DNA from: Elmis aenea
Lineage: Eukaryota; Arthropoda; Insecta; Coleoptera; Elmidae
Direction of reading: 5' to 3'
DNA length: 64,000 nt
Assembly: GCA_947652605.1 (NCBI GenBank)
Contig: OX393581.1
Location: forward strand, 46,585,924-46,649,923
Part shown: one piece after another, positions 1 to 10,018 of the stretch
How positions within the stretch are numbered: position 1 is the stretch's first letter
Layout: the number at the start of each line of letters is the position of its first letter
Program-made: the position numbers and the translations under genes
Notes under the pieces: model-generated
Databases searched by the model: none
Told to the model about the DNA's origin: nothing
What the model saw: the letters and a program-made list of their open reading frames with translations, nothing else

Positions 1-395
1 TTAAATAACAACTTAACCTGAGCAAACCTTACCTGACCTTTTGAAATTATCTTTGGAAATTGTTAAATGTTTGGCAAAATTATATTTGTACGAATACATT
101 ATATAAAGGTTACGAATGTATTGCATATTTATTTATTTAAGGTATACATATTATAGTAGTAGTAGTATTAAAGTAACATTCAAATTTATAAATACGCAAG
201 CATTTATTTTAAAGTCAATCTTTTAAATGTTGCTGATTTTTTTTAGATATTTGTAAAATATCTAATTTATTGCACTTTTTTTTTGTTACGGTTTAGTAAC
301 ATTTTTATTGTATATTTTATAAAATGCTAAAAATATATGCGCATCATATTTGATATATTGCCATTTAAATTGCCCCCATATTATAAATACATGCG
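1..395. other. AT-rich spacer, no gene seen
   Basis: Low-complexity AT-rich DNA with homopolymer runs. I see no open frame with a recognisable domain and no complete inverted-repeat element before the transposon that starts at 398. Confidence 0.5.
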
Positions 396-397
396 TA

Positions 398-1184
398 AAG
401 CCTAGTCCAGATTGTAAACAAATGTTTCGGAACAGTGTTCATGAACAATGTTCCCGATGTTTCGGAACAGCTCAAATTTGTTTCTAGCTTGTTTCGGAAC
501 TGTTTCACTAATGTTGCGAAACACAAAAAGGCCTGTTCCTTGTTTCCCGTTGATATGGGAAACATTGGAACATTGAACAAGTTTTTGGTCAAACACGGTT
601 CAGTCAAACAGAGTTTAGGTTAGAGTGATTCTTGGTTATATATTTATTACAATGTGGAATCAAAAAAAAACTTTACAACTGATGGAAAAAGTGCATAGCA
701 CATATTGTTTGTGGGATGTCACATGTGGTGAATACAAAAATAGGAATAAAAAGAGGGATGCTTTTGGAAATATTGCGCAGTCATGTGATGTAATAGTTGC
801 TGAAGTTGAAAAGAAAGTGCACATGCTAAAATCCCAATTTCGACTGGAACACAAAAAACTGCAAGGCACTAAGAAAAGTGGTTCTTCACCATTCTTCATT
901 CATTGCCATAACTGGTGCCTTACATTAGTGCTTTCCGTATCCACCACCTTCTTCTTTTCTTTTCTTTATTCCTTCGGCCGTTAAGTAAAATAAATAAATT
1001 GGCAGCACAAATTCCTGCAATAGTCTCACTGGACATGATAATCACTTGAGAAACACCGAAACACTGGCTTTAGTCTGGACGCGGAACAACGTATACAGAT
1101 TGTTCCGAAACAATGTTTCGCAACTGTTCAGGCACAGTGTGCAATATTGTTCCGAAACATTTGTTTACAATCTGGACTAGGCTT
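398..1184. mobile_element. DNA transposon with 37-bp perfect terminal inverted repeats
   Basis: The ends are inverted copies of each other for 37 bases, beginning AAGCCTAGTCCAGATTGTAA and continuing through a TTTCGGAACA motif. A TA dinucleotide flanks each side (396-397 and 1185-1186), which fits a 2-bp TA target duplication. The interior carries further TTCGGAACA-type motifs and a MADF-like ORF but no transposase that I can recognise. MADF or Myb/SANT-like proteins accompany PIF/Harbinger and related superfamilies. The TA flank does not match the 3-bp TWA usual for Harbinger, so the superfamily is open. Confidence 0.75.
652..984 (+). CDS. MADF-like DNA-binding domain ORF inside the transposon
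   Basis: The start at 652 begins M-W-N-Q and the frame runs 110 residues. The first 80 or so follow the MADF pattern: a hydrophobic helix (LQLMEKV), then CLWD, then EYKNRNKK, DAFGNIA, VAEVEKKVHMLKSQF and RLEHKKL, ending in a KKSGS turn. MADF domains are DNA-binding modules of insect regulators and of transposon accessory proteins. After about residue 82 the sequence (a Leu/Ser/Phe-rich tail) no longer looks like the family, so this is probably a truncated or internally deleted element gene rather than a host gene. The frame is also open upstream of 652, but those residues do not fit the domain. Confidence 0.6.
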   Translation: MWNQKKTLQLMEKVHSTYCLWDVTCGEYKNRNKKRDAFGNIAQSCDVIVAEVEKKVHMLKSQFRLEHKKLQGTKKSGSSPFFIHCHNWCLTLVLSVSTTFFFSFLYSFGR

Positions 1185-1186
1185 TA

Positions 1187-2733
1187 TACAACAGAATGAA
1201 CATTTCTATTTTGCCTGTTTTACACGATTAGATTGCCAATTGATCTATCATAACGCTTTTTTGTGCTATGTATATCGAATGATATATCATAAAGCACAAA
1301 CGTAATTTAAAATCACTTTAAGCGTTTATAGATTATTTTATTACGTTAATTAAATATCATTTACTGTACACATTAATACTGAACGGTTTATCCAAAACAT
1401 TTGACTAGATTGGACGCTATCGAATTAAAACTATTTTTTCTAATAACCTTCCCAGAGTGTCTTCTTCAATTTTTAATTCGCGTTTTTCTTACAAATTTCT
1501 AACAGCTTTTACTGTTAAACAACAAAATATCATCGGAGTTGTAACTGTTTCAATATCGTTGTATTTGTTTACGTAATTACTATAGATACATTTTCTTTAA
1601 ATTAGGAACTATATAATGATCAAAGTTATATGTGTTTTGTCGAAAAGATAAACAACCATTCACTGAAAAACACTTAGAATCGTTTACTTTATCTAAGTAA
1701 CTTATGTTAGTTCAGCTATTTTACTTTTCAACTTAAATGGTAACAGTAAAGTGTAATTGTAAAGTATTATTAAATATCTTCGATTTATTTAAACTTCGGA
1801 TTAAGTATTTTAAACAAAAAGTAAACTAACAATAAATATTCTCTAATAAGGTTATATAAAGCTACTGCCAAAACCCTAAATGTTGTACCTATATATATAT
1901 TTTTTTAAATCATTTTTTCGAATTTATATTGTATTGGGTATCTCGGTTATTATCAAAGATAGAAAAAAACTAAGTACGTAGTCTCGATTTCTTTTTTCGA
2001 GAGAAATTCATTACTGTAAACAGATTTTTGATATCTTTTTTTATTTTTGAGATATAGCCAAAAACCGATTTTTGGCACTTTTCAAAAATGTTAAATATCT
2101 CGCTTAAACGAAAAGATAGAAAAAGACTTTTAAAAAAATGTTGGCATGGGTTTTTTGTCCTTAATAAGATAGCTGTATTCATTTTTTTTTTACACCTAAC
2201 GTTCTTATTTTAAAGGGCAACCATAAGCAAATTTTATATTTTTGAAAAACGCAAAAATTAAGCAAAATGCAGAAGTAAAATATCATGTGTAATACATCAA
2301 TGAATTCATAAAAAATAATCCTACCTGATTATGTAAATAGCAAAAATTGCGCCCATAAGCAAAAATTAAGCTGGTTGTCAAGTTGTCATAAAACAAAAAC
2401 GAATCGACCTAGAATAAATTAGTGATTACTATTCGATGCGGCCTAAAAAGTTGCTTAGGCAATGAGGTTACACATTTGATATATTTTAAACTCCAAAGAA
2501 GTTATAGACTATTTTCAAAAATCGTATTTTCCGGTTTTTCCCAATTTTCTCGGATACCGTTTGAGATATTTCCAATTTCCCTTCGGATTATTATTGAGCA
2601 CAACATTTAGTAACTTTGCCAAATTTAAACCTAGACTTTAGCTATTATAATAAGCGAGATCCCAATGCTTAAACTTGAATTTCAATCACCCTGTATAACA
2701 ATAATTTCCAATACAAATATAATGAGTAAATGT
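1187..2733. other. Spacer upstream of gene A
   Basis: AT-rich DNA without a supported gene. The part from about 1890 to 2699 looks like an old MITE remnant: it contains phrases common to these elements (gagatat, ctcgcttaaacg) and ends in a CACCCTGTATA terminus near 2689-2699. No matching left terminus is clear. Confidence 0.4.
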
Positions 2734-3021
2734 TGCTTTTAAAAAGTTGAATGAAGAATTTTAAAAACAAATCGTTTCTTTATTTCCTCCTTGTTTAATT
2801 CCAAATTATGGCCTTGCATTTCTATTGTACTTTATTAATAACTAAAGCAGTTGTAACATCTACATTTACTTTATTAGTTTGTCCATTCGCGCCTCAATTT
2901 AAATTAATCAACAAGAGTTGGGTTAAACCCAACGTCATAGGTTATCTATCTGCAAACCCGTCATTCCATTAAAATTAAAACATCGTCTAGCATCTTTAAA
3001 ACAGTCTCATTTTGTAACATC
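2734..3021 (+). promoter_or_regulatory. 5' flank and core promoter of gene A, duplicated at gene B
   Basis: About 285 bp upstream of the ATG align with 9378-9660 upstream of gene B, from the shared phrase AAAAAGTTGAATG down to the start codon. The flank was therefore duplicated with the gene. A TTAAAATTAAAA box lies at 2969-2980 and an ACAGTC initiator-like site at 3001-3006, about 30 bp apart. This fits the arthropod TCAGT-type Inr and predicts a 19-nt 5' leader. The promoter reading is inference from spacing and from conservation with the paralogues. Confidence 0.6.
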
Positions 3022-3379
3022 ATGGTGCCACAAATTTTGATTTTTTTCGCCTTCTACATCACACTTGCCACAGCCACCTATGATAGGACGTACAGATTAT
3101 CGAAACCTACGTTAGAAGCATATAGTCCTTCAGGATTTCGAGCTTCAATCGAACATAAAAACGGCATACAATTAGTGCAATTTCAAGGAATGGTATTTTA
3201 TAATTCGACGCTTATAGAAAAAGCAGAACTAGCAATAAAACCAACAAAAAGAATAGGAAACGCGTGGATTTATCAAGACAGAAATGTAGAGTTAAAAATT
3301 GGCGACATAGTGAGTTATTGGATGTTCGTTCTAAAAGGTGGCTTTGGATATAGGTATGAAGGCACCTATGAAGTTACCG
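3022..3379 (+). CDS. Gene A exon 1: secreted CBM39 (beta-glucan recognition) domain
   Basis: Exon 1 encodes residues 1-119 plus one base of codon 120. Residues 1 to about 18 are a hydrophobic signal peptide (MVPQILIFFAF, then LATATY). Residues 28-119 match the N-terminal CBM39 of insect GNBP/betaGRP: PTLEAYSPSGFR, HKNGIQLVQFQG, GNAWIYQDRNVEL, IGD, SYWMFVL and the closing YEVT. The Trp, DRN, GD and YW hallmarks are all present. CBM39 binds beta-1,3-glucan in haemolymph immune sensors. The classical GH16-like domain is absent. A GTAAGC donor starts at 3380. The frame stays open to 3420, but that extension is intronic. Joined to 6941-7398 this gives a 271-aa protein. One N-glycosylation sequon (NST, residue 61) lies in the domain. 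Function is inferred from the family. Confidence 0.9.
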
Positions 3380-4290
3380 GTAAGCTTAACCTAAAATTTT
3401 TTATTCTACAGGTAGTTTAAGCGCCCTCTGCTACAGGCTTTTTATAACGTTTTTGATCAGGAACTAAATATGATTTAACATTAAAAGTCTGCTGTTCTAC
3501 AATCCATCTTTAATTAATTAATAAAAATAAGTATGCTGAATACAAATTTACTTCTAATTGTTTCAATTTATAATGTAAATTTTATTAGTGGCACACACTA
3601 AATTCTATAATCTCATACTAACATGTAGAAGATGTAGTAGTTCCGATGAATATATTAAGTCGGTGATTTGCATATTTTATAGCCCATGGAGGTGTTAATA
3701 CCTTAAAATTGGTCATGTTTTATTCATTAGTATATTCAAAATTTAATAATAACTTATTTGAAACTAGTTATTACAACAAAATTACGTACAGATTAATAAT
3801 GGTTGCATGAAAGGCATTAATATCGTTAAGTCATTTTCAGTCCAGTAAACAAGCAATTCATTTACGAAGGTTCTCAACCTTCGTAAAATTCGACTATGTA
3901 ATAAACTAGCCAAACTTCTATTGCTAATCATAACACACAAATTTATTTGGTATACCAGAAACTATATCTTACAACATTGTATGCAATTTGAAATTATGGA
4001 AATAATCGACGTTTTAAAAGCTTTCAATAACCGATTAAATTCATGAAAATGAAACAGGGGTGAATCTAACTTTCTTGAGGCCCTAGCTTTTTTTTAAGTC
4101 ATCAAAGTTTTTATGCATAAAACATTTATTAAAGCATTAAGTAAACGTAACAAAAAAAATATGAGTAATACATGCCACAACATGATAATTTGATAATAAA
4201 ATGTCAATTACACATTTTCCTATTACTTTTTTACTAACGTATTTCTAAATAACGTCGTTACATGTCAGCGATCTTGGTTTTTTTTCTTTA

Positions 4291-5087
4291 TACAGGGTGT
4301 CCCAATTATACACCGCCAAAAAGTAGGTGCATATTCCTGAGTGAAAATGATGACCATTTGTCAAATATTTTGTTATCCGAAAATGCTTCCTTTCAAAGTT
4401 AGAGACCTCCAATGTTGCAAGAAAAAAAAATTAAAAATCGAATGCGTCCTAGCCGTTTAAGCTAGAGCTATCAAACGGCCGAAATGTTTAGGTGTTTCCC
4501 ATTGACTTTGTGGGATAATTAGAAAGAAAACACGTAATTAGAAGTATGATTTATAGTCAGGTCATCCGCTTACCAGGCGAACAAGCTTTAAGTCGAGCAT
4601 GACATTAGCCAACTAAGTTTAGAAAAAAAAAATTTGAGGTGTATAAACAGAGTTTGTCGATGCATCTTTAGCGCTAATTTTCTCGAAAACGGCTACGTTT
4701 ACAGCAAAAAACAAAAAGGGACGATTTTTTTTCTTTTAAGTCGTACTTTCTTAGGGACGAATGACATTTTCAATTTTATTCCAGAGAAAAAAATTCTGAA
4801 GATGGTAAGCGGATGACCTGACTATAAATCATACTTCCAATTACGTGTTTTCTTTCTAATTATCCCACAAAGTCAATGGGAAACACCTAAACATTTCGGC
4901 CAAGTTTGATAGCTCTAGCTTAAACGGCTAGGACGTAATCGATTTTTTGATTTTTTTTCTTGCAACTTTGGAGGTCTCTAACTTTGAAAGGAAGCATTTT
5001 CGGATAACAAAATATTTGACAAATGGTCATCATTTTCACTCAGGAATATGCACCTATTTTGGCGGTGTATAATTGGGACACCCTGTA
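4291..5087. repeat. Fold-back MITE with arms of about 285 bp, TA target site
   Basis: The element begins TACAGGGTGTCCCAATTATA and ends with its reverse complement, flanked by TA at 4289-4290 and 5088-5089. The two arms pair almost completely to about 285 bases each, around a centre of roughly 230 bases. This is the structure of a Tc1/mariner-type MITE. Because it lies in the intron of gene A, the pre-mRNA would fold into a long hairpin. Confidence 0.85.
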
Positions 5088-5795
5088 TATAGTTAAATAT
5101 TGAGCTTGTAATAATCGTTCAACCTCGTCTCCAAACGTATTTATTGCACTAAGGATCTTCCTTACTATACCGATAACATTCTCTGCGGGCGAAAGAAGTT
5201 GTTCAAAATTAAAATTAATTAAAACGTATTTACGACCCTCTATTTCTAAAGAACATTGAAATTCAATCGCAATTATGTCAATTGGAAGTGAAGTCATGAG
5301 GGAGATGGACCTATTAACCAATTAACCTATTAAAAGATTTTGCGGAAGCAAAATCTAGAAAGATTAATTTTAATTGAGTTTCTATTTCGTTTATAAAAAT
5401 ATGAGTTGTTTTTCTTTCCGTCGTTCATAGCCAATTTGTCAAATTTTATATTTTGTTGTTTGTTATAAAATTATTTTAGCTGTTTGTTCAAAATTTTATT
5501 AAAAAAATAAAAATTTGTATGATACTGTATAAATTTTTTTTTGTGGGGAGGGTGCCCCACAGCTTGTCCTTGCGTCGGGCCCCGCGCTTACCAGGGCCGA
5601 CCCTGAGTAGCAGGTAAATTAGAGTCATACCTACCAATTACAACACTTTTTTAATTAAGCCTAAATCAATTGCGAATTTTATAATTTAATCGATATTGTA
5701 AAAAGCTAAAATAATCGTTAAGAGCAATGTCAGAAATGATAATACAAGATGAACACAGTTATATAAAACATTTTACCTTATACATTTTTAGCCTT

Positions 5796-6805
5796 TAATA
5801 ATAATAATAATAATAAGAAATCTTTATTTAGCTTTTAGCTAATTTTACATTATCTTAATGCTGCTTATATTTATTTGTACATATTTTCTTAACTATTAAA
5901 TCTTAACATTATTTTTCACATATTCGAAACATAGTTTTTTAAAATTTGATATGGAAGTTGTTTGTTTAATTTCCACAGGTAATTCATTAAAAATCTTGAG
6001 CCCTTTGTAGTACAAGGCGTTCTGTGTATTTGTTTTCGTTAGTTTTGGTAGTCTAAAGTCGTCTTTGTTCCTGGTCTGGTATTCGTGAATGTTACAGTTT
6101 TGTATTAAATTTTTAGTCATGTAACGTGGTAAAAAATTATTTATTGCCTTGTATATTAAAAAAAGGCAATTAAAAGTAATTTGTTGACGTATACTTAACC
6201 ACTTTAAGGTATTAAGCATTTCGCTTATTTTAGTGTATCTCGAGCATTTTAAAATAACACGCATTCCTCTGTTTTGTTGTTTCTGCAATTTATTTAAGTC
6301 GCATTCGTTGCATAAGAACAAAATACTCGCACAGTAATCGAAGTGTGGAGCAATTAGTGACCTATATACTGTAATTTTTGCTGAGAGGCTTAGCTTGTTT
6401 GTCAACCTACCTAGAAAACTAATTTTTTTCGCAACTTTTTTCACAATGTAATCCACATTGCTGTTAAACTTAAGTTTATTGTCTATTATAACGCCAACAT
6501 ATTTAATTTGCGAAACACATTCAAGTTCTTTACTATCTATTTTAACTTTAAAGCTTACATCATTTGGTATTGGCCTGTTTCCTATTATCATAAATTTGGT
6601 TTTGTCTGTATTTAATTTTAATTTGTTAACTTTTAACCATTCTGATACAACGTGTAGGTTATTATTTATCCTATTAATAGCCGACTCTAGGTTGCTATCA
6701 GAAGCTGTGATTAATGTGTCATCTGCAAAGAGATTTACACTACAGTTTTTTATATTGTGTTCCAAACTTACTGTGTTTAACTTACATAAAACATGTCAAA
6801 CATAA
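5796..6805 (-). mobile_element. 5'-truncated non-LTR retrotransposon (LINE) 3' end
   Basis: An antisense insertion in the intron of gene A. The minus strand runs from a truncated 5' end near 6805, through an intact reverse-transcriptase C-terminus and a 3' UTR of about 80 bp with AATAAA-like sequence, to a (TTA)n tail seen on the plus strand as (TAA)n at about 5796-5817. The short 3' repeat tail and the 5' truncation are typical of target-primed reverse transcription. Confidence 0.8.
5896..6765 (-). CDS. Reverse transcriptase C-terminal fragment (LINE)
   Basis: A 289-aa undisrupted frame on the minus strand. It starts within the RT domain at the catalytic box (NLFADDT), followed by the WLKVNKLKLNTDKTKFM and YVGVIIDNKL motifs, then the thumb and C-terminal region seen in Jockey/CR1-like insect LINEs (LIAPHFDYCASILFL, LPKLTKTNTQNALYYKGLKIFN, LPVEIK). 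The apparent TTG start is only the point where the ORF call begins: the frame continues upstream to a stop near 6800, where the element is truncated. The lack of internal stops suggests a fairly recent insertion. It cannot be active because the endonuclease and the palm N-terminus are missing. Confidence 0.9.
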   Translation of the reverse strand: MEHNIKNCSVNLFADDTLITASDSNLESAINRINNNLHVVSEWLKVNKLKLNTDKTKFMIIGNRPIPNDVSFKVKIDSKELECVSQIKYVGVIIDNKLKFNSNVDYIVKKVAKKISFLGRLTNKLSLSAKITVYRSLIAPHFDYCASILFLCNECDLNKLQKQQNRGMRVILKCSRYTKISEMLNTLKWLSIRQQITFNCLFLIYKAINNFLPRYMTKNLIQNCNIHEYQTRNKDDFRLPKLTKTNTQNALYYKGLKIFNELPVEIKQTTSISNFKKLCFEYVKNNVKI

Positions 6806-6940
6806 GTTTATTTTATTTAATACAGACGGTATATTTCATAGCGTTACACCGACTCAAAAAATTTAACTCACCAACAAGCACTTGTGCTTTACACATCTTA
6901 TTTGTCATGTTCTAATAATGTGATATGTGTTTAATTTCAG

Positions 6941-7398
6941 AACTTACCTACTGCTTGTATTGCACATCTAGAACCAAACCATCACCTACAGGCACCAATG
7001 ATAACATAACCGACTACAAGAAACTACGCGAAGAAGCCGAAACCAAACTGTCCATTTGTACTAACGCTGTAGTCAACATGTCGCAGTCTCTCATAGCTCT
7101 TTATCAAGAGTCAAAAACGTACGACGCGGAAAAGGAAATTTTGACTAGTATTATTTTAAAATATCCCGACGCCAATAAGCTAGTTATGACCAACATAAAG
7201 CCAGTCGATGATGACCCGATTGCCACTGTCAAATTTATTTTACGAGAAAAGCTAGACCTCAAGCCAACTATTATATCAGCTGGAAGAAATTATAACCAAA
7301 CTATAACATTCGAAGTGCAAACGCTTAAAGAAAAAATAGAAATAATCAAACTAGCCAAGGAAAAATTGAAAAATTCCAGGATCCAAATTGTTTATTAA
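6941..7398 (+). CDS. Gene A exon 2: linker, helical coil and RRM-like C-terminal domain
   Basis: Encodes residues 120-271 after the TTTAATTTCAG acceptor; the phase-1 join makes codon 120 GAA. The exon opens with a short Cys-containing piece (YCLYC, residues 123-127). Then comes a helical stretch of about 145-193 (KLREEAETKLSICTNAVVNM and on), then a compact domain of about 198-271. That domain reads beta (NKLVMTNI), helix (ATVKFILREKLDL), beta (TIISAGRN), beta (TITFEVQ), helix (KEKIEIIKLAKEKL), beta (RIQIVY). The order and hydrophobic pattern resemble the RRM-like domain of LINE ORF1p and the Baculo_FP family, which also follow a coiled coil. Sequons at N141 (NIT), N165 (NMS) and N238 (NQT) suit a secreted protein. 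The fold assignment is inference. Confidence 0.8.
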
Positions 7399-7618
7399 GA
7401 CAATATAAATTATAATACACTGTTAGGCTATTATTATCTACATATTTGCATGTGTTGTGTCTTTACGATATGGAAACGGAAGGAAAATATTGTGATTAAA
7501 CTGAAATGTTTGTTCTTAAAGGAATGACAGTGTTTATTGTATATTTAATGAGAACATTTTTTTATGAACCCGATCCGGATCCACAAATATGATATTATTT
7601 AAAAGACTTTATAAGATA
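7399..7618. other. 3' flank of gene A
   Basis: The first 50 bases after the stop (aatataaattataatacactgttaggc region) resemble the 3' flank of gene B and so belong to the duplicated unit. I see no perfect AATAAA here. No other gene is seen. Confidence 0.4.
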
Positions 7619-7936
7619 CTAGGCGATTTACCCGGCGTTGCACGGGTGATTACAATTCTCTTTTATCAATCACAGACTACTCGCGCTCCGCGCTCGCACC
7701 CGGCGGACGTTCCCAAACGTTCAATTACAGACTACTCGCGCTCCGCGCTCGCGCTCGGCGGACGTTTCCGGCCGTTCCCGGGCATTTCCGGCCGTTCTTT
7801 ATACCACGTTTGATCCGTCAGGTACTAAATAGTAACTGTGCAAAATTTGGTCCCGATCGGTCAACGGGCCTAGGATTCTATAGCGAACAAACAAACACAC
7901 AAACAAACAAACAAGCTCTTTTATATATATAGAAGA
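7619..7936 (-). mobile_element. Helitron-like non-autonomous element
   Basis: Read on the minus strand, it starts TCTTCTATATATATAAAAG and ends CTAG, inserted between A (7618) and T (7937). A hairpin (CACCCG..CGGGT) lies just before the CTAG end. These are Helitron hallmarks: 5' TC, 3' hairpin plus CTRR, and AT host site without target duplication. The interior contains two tandem copies of a unit with actactcgcgctccgcgctcgc and a (CAAA)n run near 7885-7912. The same interior phrase occurs in the element at 46055. Confidence 0.7.
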
Positions 7937-8134
7937 TAAGATGGATGAAGTAGTTAATACACTGTTCTTTATTGCAACAAAACAAATTATTTTTCTTTTG
8001 TTTACAGCTACTAAAGGTGTTTCTTAAATTAATAAGTCTACTGGTTTTAGTAACATAGCATTTTTGGACCACACCCAACATTTCATCTAGCTCTTTTTTT
8101 TAAGTCATTACATAAACCTCCGGACTTTTTTGAA

Positions 8135-9030
8135 TACACAGGGTGTTTCTTAAATATTTCGAAAAATTTCGGGAAGTAATTCCTTATCGAAAATTAAGGG
8201 GGGGTTTTATATAAATTATTTCCCTCAGACATCTCCTTTCCAAGTAACACCCCCCTTAAGAGAAGTGGTAAAGTTAGGTTTATATTTATTTCTCAAATTT
8301 GGATATACAGTGTGTACAAAAAGTATCGTAACGGATCAATATCAATATTTCTGTTGACGTCATCAAACCCAGGACGGTCAAAAACATAAAGTTACCAAGT
8401 TTAAATGAAATAGCGTCAATGGTAGGGGAGATAATAATATTTTTCTAAAATCACATTTTTCAGTTTTTTTGTAATAAATCAAAAACGAATCAAAATATCC
8501 AGGATTTCTTTTCAGATTCTTAATCGCCATAAAAATGTGCAACTTTTCTCTAATTTAACCGACCTTGTATCTCTTACCGTTTCCAAGATAGCAATGGTGA
8601 GCATCGAAAAAAGCACCACCCTGTATATTTGGAATGCGCAAAAAATAAGAAACTTAAATAGGTTATAGCCAACTATAGCTTTCATTAAAAAAAAAGTTCA
8701 GTTTGTATCATAACTTTTTAACGGCGAGCGTAAAATTTTTTTTTAGTAGATACCTACTATCAAAATCTACATAAAAATATCTAAAAATAAACTTCATATA
8801 TTTCGATATTTACAACAAAAACGGATATATAACACATCATGAATATAACAAAAAAACAGTTTTTCTTTGATTACTCAAAAACTGGAAATGATAGAATTTT
8901 TTTCAAAACGGTTCTGAGTTTGTCTCAAAAAACTGCACATTTTGGGTAAGGTAACCGTTTGTCTATCTTGACTATTAAGCGAGATACCTATGTAATCCCA
9001 TCGAATTTGGACCACCCTGTGCATTTGACC
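8135..9030. repeat. Cluster of partial TACAGGGTG-type MITEs
   Basis: A TACACAGGGTGTTTCTTAAA terminus at 8135 begins a left arm, matching the elements at 33877, 49595 and 62506 up to about 8312. A second terminus, TACAGTGTGTACAAAAAGTA, follows at about 8314; it matches 16478. Further CACCCTGTATA and CACCCTGTGCA ends occur near 8620 and 9012. Each is only a part of an element. No gene is seen between genes A and B. Confidence 0.6.
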
Positions 9031-9377
9031 TTGAAAATTAAAAAAAAATGCCCATGGCGCTATAACCCGAGGGACAGATTCCAGCGTTGAACGATTCAGG
9101 ATTTTAATGATTCTACCGGTGCATTTTCCAAATTTGAACATTCCATATTTAAGTGTTCCAAATTTTCATGCGGCTCCTAATTAAATATATTCGTAATCTA
9201 ACTTATAAGAAAATAAAAAATAAAAAATCTCAGCAAGAATACGATTATCATTTAAAATAAATAGTTAATAAACCACTTAGACAAATAAATCAAAAAATAA
9301 AGTAAATATAAGACTGTTGTTGCAATTCAGATACATCATCGTTTAGTTATAACTATTTTCGCTGTCAGTGGATAAAT

Positions 9378-9660
9378 ATTGCATTTAAAAAGTTGAATGG
9401 AAAGTGTTAAAAACAAATCGTTTTTTAATTTAATTCCGCTTAATGAATTCCTCTGTAACCTTGCATTTCTATTGTATTTTAAAACCACCTAAGGCACTTG
9501 TATCTTCACTTATTTTATTGGTTCGTCTATTGGTGACTAATTTAAAATTAATCAATAAGAGTTGAGTTAAACTCAAAGGTCATGTATTATCTAACTACAA
9601 TCCAGTCATCCAATTTAAACACCGTCTAGCATTTTTAAATCAGTCTCTATTTGTAACACC
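9378..9660 (+). promoter_or_regulatory. 5' flank and core promoter of gene B
   Basis: Duplicate of the gene A flank. TTTAAA at 9614-9619 lies 28 bp before the A of a TCAGTC initiator at 9640-9645. The predicted 5' leader is 19 nt. Conservation with gene A and the matching spacing at genes C, D and E support a real core promoter. Confidence 0.65.
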
Positions 9661-10018
9661 ATGGTGCCACAAATTTTGATTATTTTTCTATTATACATCA
9701 CGCTTGCCACAGCCACCTATGATAGGACGTACAGATTATCGAAACCTACATTGGAAGCATACAGTCCTTCAGGATTTCGAGCTTCATTCGAACATATAAC
9801 TGGCATACAATTAGTGCAATTTCAAGGAACTGCATATGAAAAGACGAGACTTTTACCAAAAGTAGAACTATCAATGAATCCAGCAAAAAGAATAGGAAAC
9901 GCGTGGATTTATCAAGACAGGAATGTAGAGTTAAATATTGGAGACACAGTGAATTATTGGATGTTCGTACTGAAAGATGACTTTGAATATAGGTATCGTG
10001 GGACCTTTGAAGTAACCG
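9661..10018 (+). CDS. Gene B exon 1: secreted CBM39 domain
   Basis: Near-identical partner of gene A exon 1: same length (119 codons plus one base), same signal peptide start (MVPQILI), same GNAWIYQDRNVEL and NYWMFVL core. A GTAAGG donor starts at 10019. Differences cluster in residues 57-74, the stretch between the FQG and GNAW motifs, where gene A has an NST sequon and gene B has none. Spliced to 11311-11765 it gives a 270-aa protein. Beta-glucan binding is inferred from the family. In-frame read-through past the donor ends at 10059 and is intronic. Confidence 0.9.

Larger units (their letters stand above)
3380..6940 (+). other. Gene A intron (phase 1, 3.56 kb)
   Basis: GTAAGC donor at 3380 and a TTTAATTTCAG acceptor ending at 6940. 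The intron holds a long fold-back MITE (4291-5087) and an antisense LINE 3' fragment (5796-6805). Near 5570-5610 a GC-rich stretch ends in GGGCCGACCCTG, which resembles one terminus of an hAT-type MITE; I could not place the other end. The rest is AT-rich with no gene seen. Confidence 0.7.

Noticed and set aside
3380..3420. Read-through extension of gene A exon 1 to a stop at 3420
   Set aside because: The consensus donor at 3380 is at the same place in every paralogue, and a matching acceptor lies upstream of exon 2. The intronic reading is better.
5040..5321. Minus-strand frame of 93 aa overlapping the right end of a MITE
   Set aside because: The last 20 or so residues come from the MITE terminus, and the rest shows no motif I can tie to a family. 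Not reported as a gene.
7885..7925. Possible tandem satellite (CAAA)n
   Set aside because: Short run inside a Helitron-like element; explained by that element.
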